Shown here: in pieces, positions 18,251-26,661 of the stretch
Layout: every line of letters begins with the position of its first letter
Numbering within the stretch: position 1 is the first letter of the stretch
Source: UBA2336 sp049306095
GTDB lineage: Bacteria; Bacteroidota; Bacteroidia; Cytophagales; Cyclobacteriaceae
Assembly (NCBI GenBank): GCA_049306095.1
Contig: JBAQPU010000058.1
Coordinates: 9,362-73,361, forward strand
Length of the DNA stretch: 64,000 nucleotides
Direction: 5' to 3'
Notes under the pieces: generated by a model
Databases searched by the model: none
What the model saw: the letters and a program-made list of their open reading frames with translations, nothing else
What the model was told of the DNA's origin: nothing
Position numbers and translations under genes: made by a program

Positions 18251-20113
18251 TTGACCATGGAGATGGAACGAGACAACAGAGCAGAGCAGGATATTTTACC
18301 CGGGGGTGCGGTGGTGGAGAGCCATGTCAATACGGTATTGCAATCTGAAGCCGATCTTTCTGATCGGGATGAAGCCGAACACCCTGAAGAGGAGTACGAG
18401 CATGTTGACTACACTCACTACACCAAAGACCAGTTTGTCAGCCTGATTAAAGAACTGGTAAAAGAGAACGATCCTAAAAAATCAGATCGGGTATTACGCG
18501 ATATTAAGCCATTATTTGATGAGTTGCGTGAACGGGACAGAATATCCGCACTCAACCGATTTATATTAGATGGTGGATCAACCGATGACTTTGAATACCG
18601 GCAAGATGAGCTTACGCAACAGTTTGAGGCTTCATTTAAACTGATCAAAGATCGTAAAGCACAATTTTTACGTGGCCTGGAAGATCAAAAGAACGAAAAC
18701 TACAGAAAGAAATCAGAGTTGTTGGAGCGACTCCGTGAATTGGTAGACTCGCAGGATGCCTCTAATCAGTTTAATGTATTTAAAGACCTCCAAAAGGAAT
18801 GGAGAAATATTGGACCTGTACCCGGTACACATGCCCGTACACAATGGGCAAATTACCATGCATTGGTCGACCGGTTTTATGATAACCAGAGTATCTACTT
18901 TGAACTGAAAGAACTCGATCGCAAGAAAAACCTGGAAGCCAAAGTAGAACTTTGTATCCGGGCCGAGAAGCTGATCGGGGTTGAAAGAATTAAGGAAGCC
19001 ATTCGCGAACTCAACGAACTCCATCACGAGTTCAAACACATTGGGCCCGTACCCGGTGACGAAAAAGAAACGGTATGGCAACGGTTTAAGACAGCCTCCG
19101 ATGCGGTATATGCCCGAAGGGATGAGTATCTGAAAGTACTTCAGCAGGAACTGAATGCTAATGTCGACCTGAAAATTAAACTGTGCGATGAGGTGTCTGT
19201 ATTTGCATCCTTTCAATCAGACCGCATTAAAGAGTGGAACCAGAAAACGAAAGAGGTTCTTGAACTTCAAAAAAAATGGGACTCCGTTGGAGGATTGCCA
19301 AGGGCTAAATCGAAAGAAATAAACAAGAAATTCTGGTCCGCCTTCAAGCAGTTTTTCAGTAATAAGAGTTCTTTCTTCAAAAAATTAGATGAAGAGCGAG
19401 ACCAAAACCTGAATAAAAAGCGTGAATTAGTGCAGCGGGCAATTGAATTAAAAGACAGCCATGAGTGGGAACAGGCTGCGCGTGACCTGAAGCACATTCA
19501 GCAACAATGGAAAACCATCGGCCCGGTGCCCGAAAAATTCCGAGAAAAAGTATTCAAAGAATTTAAAGAGGCTTGCGACTATTTCTTTGACCAGAAACGC
19601 GATCAGCAAAGCAAGGATGAAAGTGAGCAGATTCAGAACCTTCAGTTAAAGGAAGAAATTTGTGCAGCGTTGGAAAATCATATAACTCAAAACACAGCCA
19701 CACGCGAAGTGTTAAAGGAACTTGAATCCAGGTTTAGTCAGGTAGGATTTGTGCCACGCAAGGACATGAACACCATCCGGAACCGATATCATGACGCTAT
19801 TCAGAAATTTACAAACGCTATTCAGGGAATAACCGAAGAGGACAAAAGCCGGTTGGTACTGGAAAATCAGTTGCTTGATTTGAAAAATGACCCGATGGCA
19901 AGCCAAAAACTTTTCCAAAAGGAGCAGGCCATACGTAAAAAGATACTGAAAGTAGAAAACGATATAGCACTTTGGCGGAACAATCTCGAATTTTTTGGAC
20001 GATCCAAAAATGCCGATAAATACAAGGAGGAATTTAATGAGAAAATTAACGCGGCTACCGACAGCCTGAAGCAGCTAAAAGAGCAGCTCAAATTGCTTCG
20101 CACAGTTTCTTAA
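18251..20113 (+). CDS. DUF349 repeat coiled-coil protein
   Basis: A 620-residue protein with an acidic N-terminal ~70 residues followed by tandem DUF349 repeats. Each repeat has a conserved W+xIGPVP-type core; these are visible four times (WRNIGPVPG, FKHIGPVPG, WDSVGGLPR, WKTIGPVPE), and a fifth is degenerate (FSQVGFVPR). The rest is highly charged coiled coil. There is no signal peptide or membrane helix. DUF349 proteins are of unknown function. A TAACTTTA sequence about 30 bp upstream is a near match to a -7 box. Confidence 0.85.
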   Translation: MTMEMERDNRAEQDILPGGAVVESHVNTVLQSEADLSDRDEAEHPEEEYEHVDYTHYTKDQFVSLIKELVKENDPKKSDRVLRDIKPLFDELRERDRISALNRFILDGGSTDDFEYRQDELTQQFEASFKLIKDRKAQFLRGLEDQKNENYRKKSELLERLRELVDSQDASNQFNVFKDLQKEWRNIGPVPGTHARTQWANYHALVDRFYDNQSIYFELKELDRKKNLEAKVELCIRAEKLIGVERIKEAIRELNELHHEFKHIGPVPGDEKETVWQRFKTASDAVYARRDEYLKVLQQELNANVDLKIKLCDEVSVFASFQSDRIKEWNQKTKEVLELQKKWDSVGGLPRAKSKEINKKFWSAFKQFFSNKSSFFKKLDEERDQNLNKKRELVQRAIELKDSHEWEQAARDLKHIQQQWKTIGPVPEKFREKVFKEFKEACDYFFDQKRDQQSKDESEQIQNLQLKEEICAALENHITQNTATREVLKELESRFSQVGFVPRKDMNTIRNRYHDAIQKFTNAIQGITEEDKSRLVLENQLLDLKNDPMASQKLFQKEQAIRKKILKVENDIALWRNNLEFFGRSKNADKYKEEFNEKINAATDSLKQLKEQLKLLRTVS

Positions 20114-20119
20114 CAGAAA

Positions 20120-20150
20120 TTTGCAAAGATTAAGACAACCGCTATTTTTG
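20120..20150 (+). promoter_or_regulatory. Promoter of tRNA-Thr
   Basis: TTTG (20120-20123), exactly 19 bp, then TATTTTTG (20143-20150), a perfect Bacteroidota promoter just after the DUF349 stop codon. It lies about 115 bp ahead of the tRNA, so the transcript would carry a ~100-nt leader. Confidence 0.7.
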
Positions 20151-20175
20151 CACCTCCTTTGGAGATAGTACATAG

Positions 20176-20261
20176 TATTTAGTCCTGAGTCCTGAGTATG
20201 AGGGCTTCGGATCAGCAAACCCGAATACTAAAGACTAAATTCTGAGGACTAAAGACTAATA
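20176..20261 (+). repeat. Heptad (7-bp period) inverted element in the tRNA-Thr leader
   Basis: Bases 20176-20203 read as four 7-bp units, two of them TCCTGAG in direct repeat. Bases 20227-20261 read as five 7-bp units of ACTAAAG type. The arms are partly complementary: 20178-20189 pairs with 20242-20253 with one mismatch. A TTCGG/CCGAA pair closes the centre. The element lies between the promoter and the tRNA. Confidence 0.65.
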
Positions 20262-20264
20262 AAC

Positions 20265-20337
<73 letters not shown>

Positions 20338-20342
20338 CTTGA

Positions 20343-20379
20343 AAATCAGGTAGTTAGTTTTGACTACCTGATAATTTTT
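20343..20379 (+). terminator. Terminator after tRNA-Thr
   Basis: ATCAGGTAGT and ACTACCTGAT form a perfect 10-bp stem with an 8-base loop, followed by AATTTTT. Confidence 0.85.
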
Positions 20380-20393
20380 CTACGGCAAGAGAG

Positions 20394-20426
20394 AATAGCG
20401 GCACGGAGGCCGCGAGGGTAAATTGG
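20394..20426. repeat. GCGGCAC hairpin repeat, copy D
   Basis: Contains AATAGCGGCACGGAGGCCGC followed by GAGGGTAAAT. It matches the copy at 21869-21907 and folds as GCGGC/GCCGC. It sits downstream of greB, between that gene and the tRNA-Thr terminator. Confidence 0.6.
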
Positions 20427-20439
20427 AGACCGTGAATAC

Positions 20440-20913
20440 TTATTTCTGGTACTCAATCTTTTTCACCTTCCAAACAAACGCACCCGCGCTAGTTTTTACG
20501 GTTACTTCAGCGCCAACTACTTTGTTGAGCAGGGCCTGCGCCATGGGTGAATCCATCGAGATGTAGTCTTTTGTGTTGATGATCTCTTCTGAGCCAACAA
20601 TGCGGAATCGTATTTGCTTACCTTTATTGTTCTCAATTTCTACCCAGGCTCCAAACATCACTTTACCCTGTTGAGAAGGAGAGTAGTTTACAACTCTCAA
20701 ATCGTCAATGCACTTGCGTAAGTAGAGTATGCGCCTGTCAATTTCGCGTAATCGCTTTTTGTTGTAGTGGTAGTCGGCATTTTCAGAGCGATCACCAAGG
20801 CTTGCCGCCCATGATACCTTTTGTGTGGTTTCCGGTCGCTCCACCTTCCACAGATGATTCAACTCAGCTTTTAACTTTTCCAAACCCTCAGGGGTAATCA
20901 AACGCGTTTTCAT
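20440..20913 (-). CDS. greB: Transcription elongation factor GreB
   Basis: A cleavage factor that rescues backtracked RNA polymerase. The ATG at 20913 (MKTRLITPEG) is the natural family start; an upstream in-frame codon would add 13 unrelated residues. The N-terminal coiled coil carries the GreB signature RPETTQKVSWAASLGDRSEN, then YNKKRLREIDRRI, with tip acidic residues D and E. The C-terminal FKBP-like domain includes SMDSPMAQALLNKVVGAEV. The length is about 157 residues. A GGTTTAA tandem pair lies about 40 bp upstream. Confidence 0.93.
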   Translation of the reverse strand: MKTRLITPEGLEKLKAELNHLWKVERPETTQKVSWAASLGDRSENADYHYNKKRLREIDRRILYLRKCIDDLRVVNYSPSQQGKVMFGAWVEIENNKGKQIRFRIVGSEEIINTKDYISMDSPMAQALLNKVVGAEVTVKTSAGAFVWKVKKIEYQK

Positions 20914-20952
20914 AATATTTCTCAACTCGCAAGGTATGGATAATTGACGCAC

Positions 20953-21333
20953 GGTTTAAGGTTTAAAAAAGCGACTTTACATTACCTTCCATTTCATATT
21001 GAGTGATTACTTGTCAGACGAGCGATGCACGGATTTACTCCCTTGAAGTCGTTAATCTCTCAACTGGTGCAAGTGTGGAGAAGAAAAAAATGTATGTGTT
21101 AGATCGAATCAACTTTAAAAACATCAAATTAAGCAGGTTATGGGGGGTAATTAAAATTATGCCCGAAACATAAATCCGCTGTTCTAATTTTTTTAAATTT
21201 ATACTCCTTCAGTAAAAGATTAGCGAAAGTGAGCTAAGATAGAATTTCGAGATGGTTGCAAACAGCTCAAGATCAAAAGAGACCAAATAGCGTTTCTTTC
21301 GAGTTTGCTTTTTGAAAACTTAAACCCTCGGAT
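20953..21333. other. Intergenic region, two divergent starts, no gene seen
   Basis: This 380-bp AT-rich stretch has no convincing open frame. It begins with two direct GGTTTAA units (20953-20966). It should contain the promoters of greB (leftward) and the lipoprotein gene (rightward), but no clear TAnnTTTG box was seen. Confidence 0.4.
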
Positions 21334-21852
21334 ATGAAAACTTTACGGTTTGCATGCATGAGCATGCTCATTTTTTCCTGCACAGAAAAGAAAGCAGAAA
21401 CACCTGCAGCAGAAATTCCAACACCACAATTACCCATGGAAGTAACTTATACCGGAAAAACCGGCATCGGAAGTTGGGATAACGTGAAGGTGGTGATGGA
21501 GTGGAATAAAAGGTTATCGCAACTGAATACCGACCTTGGTGATTTGTTGGCGGATAGCGTTAATATTCATTTAGCGGATGGTACAGAGTTTAGCGGACCA
21601 AGAGATTCTATTATTCAGGTTCTTAATACATTTGTTGGCCAGGTGTCTGGTTTAAACCTGGTGTATACAGCTGCTGTTCCGGTTAATAATGTCGATAAAA
21701 ATCACGAGTGGGTTTTCTCATGGACGGACGAGACGCTCACCTTTAAAGATGGGAAAATTGATCATACGTTTATCCATGAAGACTATCGCCTGGAAGGAGG
21801 GAAGATTCGGGAAATTTTCCAGTACTCCAGGAAGGAACCTGCAAAGAAGTGA
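21334..21852 (+). CDS. Lipoprotein with NTF2/SnoaL-like fold (putative)
   Basis: A 172-residue protein starting with a short lipoprotein signal (lipobox LIFSC, cysteine about residue 16) and a low-complexity Glu/Pro/Ala linker. The mature part (about 45-165) has a pattern of one helix then a curved sheet: WNKRLSQLNTDLGDLLADSVNIHLADGTEFSGPRDSIIQVL, then WVFSWTDETLTFKDGKIDHTFIHEDYRLEGGKIREIFQYSR. That is typical of NTF2-like cone folds. No catalytic residues are evident and the function is unknown. Confidence 0.6.
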   Translation: MKTLRFACMSMLIFSCTEKKAETPAAEIPTPQLPMEVTYTGKTGIGSWDNVKVVMEWNKRLSQLNTDLGDLLADSVNIHLADGTEFSGPRDSIIQVLNTFVGQVSGLNLVYTAAVPVNNVDKNHEWVFSWTDETLTFKDGKIDHTFIHEDYRLEGGKIREIFQYSRKEPAKK

Positions 21853-21907
21853 TTGGAGTAGTTACTGGATAGTGTGAGATCGCGGCACTGAGGCCGCGAA
21901 GGGTAAA
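21853..21907. repeat. GCGGCAC hairpin repeat, copy A
   Basis: It starts with TTGGAGTAGTTACTGG, then TAGTGTGAGAT and the hairpin CGCGGC-ACTGAG-GCCGCG, ending GAAGGGTAAAT. It begins directly after the lipoprotein stop codon. It is the fullest copy of the family. Confidence 0.7.
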
Positions 21908-21998
21908 TCCAGGCCTGCCTGCCTCGATCACTCGGAGTGCCGGGGCCTTAACACTCTTGAGGCTTGTCAATACCCTAAGCCGCGAAAAAATAATTAGC

Positions 21999-22044
21999 TT
22001 GGAGTAGTTACTGGTATAGAGTGAGATCGCAGCACAGGGTCGCG
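21999..22044. repeat. GCGGCAC hairpin repeat, copy B
   Basis: TTGGAGTAGTTACTGG at 21999 is identical to copy A, followed by TATAGAGTGAGATCGCAGCAC and a decayed right arm (GGGTCGCGAA). It is offset from copy A by 146 bp, so it is probably a local duplication. Confidence 0.65.
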
Positions 22045-22113
22045 AATTATCCCCGGCCCCGTGCCGGGGTCTCAAAGAGTCGTGATGTTTTCACCGAAAG
22101 GCGAACGCGATGA

Positions 22114-22135
22114 ATAGTGGGTGAAATCGCGGCAC
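22114..22135. repeat. GCGGCAC hairpin repeat, copy C (partial)
   Basis: ATAGTGGGTGAAATCGCGGC followed by AC matches the central left arm of copies A and B; the right arm is lost. Confidence 0.5.
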
Positions 22136-22251
22136 ACCGAGTGGCAACAGAGACCATGCGAAAAATCAACCCAATTCTGCCTTCAAAGAAAACCACTTAC
22201 CTCATATTGTACAGCGAACATTTATTACTTTTCTGCCAACAATGATAATAA

Positions 22252-23412
22252 GTGGATTTCAGCTATCAATCTGTACGAGACACCTTTATTCGTCAATTTC
22301 ACCAGCAACCCCTGTTGGTAAGAAGCCCGGGCCGCATTAACCTCATTGGTGAACACACCGACTACAACAATGGCTTTGTCATGCCTGCCGCAATCGACAA
22401 AGAAATTGTATTGGCAATCGTTGCTTCACCTGAGCCTTTTTCGAAAATCTATTCGCTGAACTACCAAGAGTTTCTTGAAGTTGACTTATCCGATCCATCG
22501 CCAATGCGAACGCCCGCGTGGGCTAACTACCTGTTGGGCGTTGCCCGCCAAATGATCGACAAGGGTGCAGCTTTAAATCAAATTCATTGCGTTTTCGGAG
22601 GTAACATTCCTGCGGGTTCCGGCTTGTCTTCTTCGGCCGCAGTAGAGGGAGCATTCGCATTCGCACTAAATCAACTAAACAATCAAGGGATATCAGCAAT
22701 TGAACTGGCAAGAATTGGGCAGTGGTCTGAACATCATTTTGTTGGCGTACAATGCGGCATCATGGATCAGTTTGCCAATATGATGGGGAAAGCCAATCAT
22801 GTCATTCATCTCGACTGCCGGTCGATGGAATACGAATATCTTCCATTTCAGTTTAGCGATTACACCATTATACTGGTTAACTCGGGAGTAAAGCACACCC
22901 TGGCGTCATCGGAGTATAATGTAAGAAGAGGAGAGTGTGAGGAAGGAGTTCGTATCCTTAAAAAAATCTACCCCGGAATTTCCAGCCTGAGAGATGTTAA
23001 CCAACTGATGCTGGAGAAACATCGCACGCTGTTTTCAGAAAAAATTTATAATCGCTGCCGGTATGTGGTGGATGAAATGCAGCGTGTTCAATTTGCCGGA
23101 ACTGACTTGCGGCAGAGAAACCTGCTTTCATTTGGAAAGCGAATGGTTGAAACACATCGTGGTCTTTCCAATCTTTATGAAGTAAGTTGCCCCGAACTTG
23201 ACTTCCTGGTGTCAATCGTTCAAAACAATCCATCTGTAGCGGGTGCCCGCATGATGGGCGGTGGCTTTGGAGGATGTACCATCAATATTATCCAAAACCA
23301 CGCGGTTGATTCCATAACCGATTTCATCAGCCGGCAATACAAAAAACAATTCAAAAACGATGTGGAAATTTACCGGGTGCACCTTGCAAATGGTACGGGA
23401 TTGATCGACTAA
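22252..23412 (+). CDS. galK: Galactokinase
   Basis: A 386-residue GHMP kinase that phosphorylates galactose at C1 (Leloir pathway). The galactokinase signature GRINLIGEHTDYNNGFVMP is at about residues 26-44, the ATP loop GSGLSSSAAVE near 125 and motif 3 ARMMGGGFGGCTIN near 335. The start is GTG (MDFSYQSVRDTF). It is the first gene of a likely rightward cluster with a deacetylase and a symporter. galT and galM are not in the window. Confidence 0.94.
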   Translation: MDFSYQSVRDTFIRQFHQQPLLVRSPGRINLIGEHTDYNNGFVMPAAIDKEIVLAIVASPEPFSKIYSLNYQEFLEVDLSDPSPMRTPAWANYLLGVARQMIDKGAALNQIHCVFGGNIPAGSGLSSSAAVEGAFAFALNQLNNQGISAIELARIGQWSEHHFVGVQCGIMDQFANMMGKANHVIHLDCRSMEYEYLPFQFSDYTIILVNSGVKHTLASSEYNVRRGECEEGVRILKKIYPGISSLRDVNQLMLEKHRTLFSEKIYNRCRYVVDEMQRVQFAGTDLRQRNLLSFGKRMVETHRGLSNLYEVSCPELDFLVSIVQNNPSVAGARMMGGGFGGCTINIIQNHAVDSITDFISRQYKKQFKNDVEIYRVHLANGTGLID

Positions 23413-23442
23413 TTAATTCACGACTATTTTGTATTTTTAACA

Positions 23443-23910
23443 ATGATCGCGATTCTTTCATTGTTACTATTGATCGGTTTTCAGGAAGCACCCTACAAGG
23501 CAAAGGACGACTTTGAAATAAAACCAGCGTTGCTGTTTAAGCAACGAGGGCACAGCGACAATAGCAGCGTTTACCCGAATGAAACACGGAAAGAGCATGA
23601 ACGAAGAACATCGTCCGAACCATTGCCATATTTGCAGTTACAGGTGAAACTGTTGAAAACCCAGCCTGCAGAAGCCAAAGTTCGTGTCATACGAGATAAC
23701 GGTTTCACCCTGTTGAACAAGAAAATAACAGAAGGGTTGGAGTTTCAACTGGAGGCTGGTTTTTCCGATGATATTAAAGACAGAATTTCCGGTTACAAGT
23801 TTGAAATTAATTTCCTATCGTCTGAAAAAGAAGTGCTGAGCAGAATTCTTATTGAGTTCGATGAAGAGGGTACTTATTTTGTGAATGGCGAGAAGCGCGG
23901 GAAAATTTAA
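23443..23910 (+). CDS. Unknown secreted protein
   Basis: A 155-residue protein not recognised as a known family. It begins with a short hydrophobic stretch (MIAILSLLLLIGF) that may be an export signal. The polar mature part is predicted mostly beta: YLQLQVKLLKTQPAEAKVRVIRDNGFTLLNKK, then YKFEINFLSS and GTYFVNGEKRGKI. It lies 30 bp after galK and 111 bp before the PIG-L gene, so it probably belongs to the same transcript. Confidence 0.6.
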   Translation: MIAILSLLLLIGFQEAPYKAKDDFEIKPALLFKQRGHSDNSSVYPNETRKEHERRTSSEPLPYLQLQVKLLKTQPAEAKVRVIRDNGFTLLNKKITEGLEFQLEAGFSDDIKDRISGYKFEINFLSSEKEVLSRILIEFDEEGTYFVNGEKRGKI

Positions 23911-24021
23911 TGCATCAATTTCAGGAGTTCTGCATACCACTAAAATGTACTATTGGCTGATCGTGTAACCAATTCGTTCATTCTGGATTTTATATGTTAA
24001 TTAGCAACAAATCATTGTTGA

Positions 24022-26514
24022 ATGAGGATAATCTTTTTTGCTTTCAGTCTGCTTCCGGTTTTTCTTCAGGCGCAGGCTCCATATCAGCCTCACAGCGCTG
24101 AAATTAAACTTAAACTTGAAAAATTGAATTTCCTGGGCTCTGTGCTATACGTGGCGGCACATCCCGATGATGAGAATACACGGGCAATCAGCTATTTTTC
24201 AAAAGGCAGGCTTGCAACTACCGCCTATCTTTCAATGACGCGCGGTGATGGAGGTCAAAACCTGATTGGACCGGAAATAGGTGAATTGTTGGGCCTGATC
24301 AGAACACAAGAGTTGCTGGCGGCCCGCAGACTGGATGGAGGACATCAATTTTTTACACGGGCTGTTGATTTTGGGTATTCCAAATCGGCTGAAGAAACAT
24401 TTAACATTTGGGGGAAGGAAAACATCCTGTCGGATGTTGTGCGCGTGTACCGCGATTTTCAACCCGATGTCATACTCACCCGTTTTCCACCCGATGAACG
24501 GGCAGGGCACGGGCATCACACTGCTTCTGCCATGTTGGCCATTGAAGCGTTTGATGTGACTTCCAAACCGGATGGTACAGCCAACACTTGGAAGCCAAAA
24601 AGACTTTTTATAAACACCGGTCGATTTTTCAATAATACCATAAACGAAAAAACACCGGGTGTAACTACCGTTAATGTGGGTGGTTACAATCCTTTATTGG
24701 GTGAGTCGTATTCTGAAATCGCAGCCACCAGTAGAAGCCAACATAAGAGCCAGGGCTTTGGCTCCAGAAAAGTAAGAGGCGACCAACTGGAGTTTCTGGA
24801 ATTGGTGAAAGGTGAAGCTCCGGAAAAGGATGTGTTTGATGGAGTAAATACTACCTGGACAAGAATAAAAGGAGGTGAAAAAGTGAAGCCGTTGGTCGAC
24901 CAGGCCATTCGCGAATTTAATGTTGAGAAACCGGTTGCTTCCATTCCCTTGCTTTTGCAGATTAAAAAGCAAATTGAGTTGCTGGAAAGCAGCGTTTGGA
25001 AAACCCGGAAACTTACCGAAGTCAATCAGTTAATTGAAGAGTGTGCCGGGCTATACATTGAAACGACAGCCAACCAGTACTGGTCGGCCCCGGGTGAACC
25101 GGTAATCATCACCACCGAATTACTGAACCGTTCCGATGCCGATATTCAGGTGACATCCATTCAATCGCCCGATCTTGGGATTGATTCTGTTATGAGTGTG
25201 AGCTTAAAAAATAATGTACCAGTTGTAGTACGCTCTCGCAAAATTGTTTCAACTGCAAAAGAATACTCCAGTCCGTACTGGCTGCGCGATGCCCACGGCA
25301 TCGGATTGTTTACAGTGGCAAATGAAAAAATGATTGGCAAGGCAGAAAATGATCCGGCTGTAATGGTCAACTTTTCTGTAAGGATAAACAACGAGACGTT
25401 TAACATCAGCAGGCCATTGGTATACCGGTCGACCGATCCCGTAAAGGGTGAGCAGTACAGGCCTTTTGAAGTTGTTCCACCGGTGTTTGTAACGATTTCA
25501 AATGGAGTTTGGGTTTTTCCGGATGAGTTACCTAAAAGTGTAGAAGTGGTTCTCAAATCATCCACTGACTCCAAACAAACGGGCACTCTACAATTGCAGT
25601 TGCCCACTGGCTGGAAAAGTGAACCTCCGGTTATTGATTTTGAGTTGACAAAAAGGGGTGAAGAGCTTTCTAAAAGTTTTAAAGTATACCCGTCCCGGTC
25701 TGAATCAACAGGAACCTTAAAGGCAGTAGTCGAAGTAAAGGCAAAAACATATCGTCATTCCCTTCAAACAATATCCTATGATCACATTCCTGCACAAACC
25801 TTGCTGCCTCTTGCCGAGTCAAAAGTTATTCGGGTTAACATTAAGAAGGAGGGTGGCGTTATTGGATACATCAAAGGCGCTGGCGATGATGTTCCAACGG
25901 CCCTCAGAAACATGGGGTATGAAGTTTGGGAAATGAAAGATGAGGAAGTAACGCCAGAAAACCTGAAGCGGGTGGATGCTGTTGTGCTGGGCATTCGCGC
26001 ACTCAATACCAACGATCGTATTCGCTTTATGATGAACGACCTGTTAACGTTCGTGAGCAGCGGTGGAACCATGGTGGTTCAATACAATACCAGTAACGGC
26101 CTTGCGACAGACAAGTTTTCACCCTATCCATTAACGCTTTCGCGCGACCGGACTACAGATGAAAATGCCGCTGTCAGGATACTTAAGCCTGATCATGCCC
26201 TGTTGAACTCGCCAAATAAAATCAATCCTGCTGACTTTGATGGTTGGATTCAGGAACGTGGATTGTATTTCCCAAATAAATGGGATCCTGCGTATGAGGC
26301 ATTGCTATCCATGAACGATGTGGGAGAAAATCCTCAAGATGGAAGTTTGCTGGTGGCAAAATATGGTAGCGGATATTATGTGTATACAGGCCTGTCATTT
26401 TTCCGTGAATTACCCGAAGGAGTGTCGGGCGCGTATAAACTTTTTGCGAACCTGGTTTCGGCCGGTAAGGCCAAAAAACCTGAGAATACAAAAACTAAAA
26501 CGAAATCGCGATAA
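24022..26514 (+). CDS. Secreted PIG-L family deacetylase, multidomain
   Basis: An 830-residue exported protein. After a signal peptide (about 1-17, ending LQAQ), the PIG-L/LmbE zinc deacetylase domain (about 30-290) shows VAAHPDDENTR and GHGHHTAS, the expected metal ligands. The middle part (about 340-590) is beta-rich, like NEW3/Ig-type domains. The C-terminal part (about 600-815: GYIKGAGDDVPTALRNMGYEV, then VVLGIRALNTNDR) resembles a ThuA/glutamine-amidotransferase-like fold. It probably deacetylates an N-acetyl sugar in the periplasm. Its position just before a symporter suggests release and uptake of the sugar. Confidence 0.85.
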   Translation: MRIIFFAFSLLPVFLQAQAPYQPHSAEIKLKLEKLNFLGSVLYVAAHPDDENTRAISYFSKGRLATTAYLSMTRGDGGQNLIGPEIGELLGLIRTQELLAARRLDGGHQFFTRAVDFGYSKSAEETFNIWGKENILSDVVRVYRDFQPDVILTRFPPDERAGHGHHTASAMLAIEAFDVTSKPDGTANTWKPKRLFINTGRFFNNTINEKTPGVTTVNVGGYNPLLGESYSEIAATSRSQHKSQGFGSRKVRGDQLEFLELVKGEAPEKDVFDGVNTTWTRIKGGEKVKPLVDQAIREFNVEKPVASIPLLLQIKKQIELLESSVWKTRKLTEVNQLIEECAGLYIETTANQYWSAPGEPVIITTELLNRSDADIQVTSIQSPDLGIDSVMSVSLKNNVPVVVRSRKIVSTAKEYSSPYWLRDAHGIGLFTVANEKMIGKAENDPAVMVNFSVRINNETFNISRPLVYRSTDPVKGEQYRPFEVVPPVFVTISNGVWVFPDELPKSVEVVLKSSTDSKQTGTLQLQLPTGWKSEPPVIDFELTKRGEELSKSFKVYPSRSESTGTLKAVVEVKAKTYRHSLQTISYDHIPAQTLLPLAESKVIRVNIKKEGGVIGYIKGAGDDVPTALRNMGYEVWEMKDEEVTPENLKRVDAVVLGIRALNTNDRIRFMMNDLLTFVSSGGTMVVQYNTSNGLATDKFSPYPLTLSRDRTTDENAAVRILKPDHALLNSPNKINPADFDGWIQERGLYFPNKWDPAYEALLSMNDVGENPQDGSLLVAKYGSGYYVYTGLSFFRELPEGVSGAYKLFANLVSAGKAKKPENTKTKTKSR

Positions 26515-26532
26515 CATCACACATCAGACGGC

Positions 26533-26661
26533 ATGTCAACAATCCCAGATCAGGAAAATCCACCAATCTTTAAAACATGGAGGCATTGGTATTGGCTTTT
26601 ACTAACATTTTTAGTGGTTCAGATTATTGTATTCTTTTTGCTTGCTAATTCCTTTTCATGA
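26533..26661 (+). CDS. 42-residue single-helix membrane peptide
   Basis: The sequence starts MSTIPDQENPPIFKTWRHWY, followed by one membrane helix (WLLLTFLVVQIIVFFLLANS) and the end FS. It begins 18 bp after the PIG-L stop, and its TGA overlaps the symporter ATG (ATGA), so translation is coupled. The order, polar then Trp-rich then helix, is that of small transporter-associated subunits, comparable in position to the DUF485 protein that precedes ActP. No family is recognised. It is too short for routine gene calling. Confidence 0.75.
   Translation: MSTIPDQENPPIFKTWRHWYWLLLTFLVVQIIVFFLLANSFS

Noticed and set aside
22121..22321. 66-residue open frame before galK
   Set aside because: Low-complexity and overlapping the hairpin repeat and the galK start; no coding character.
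24684..25607. Antisense frames of 92-148 residues in the PIG-L gene
   Set aside because: They mirror the codon pattern of the sense gene and have no start context or motif.
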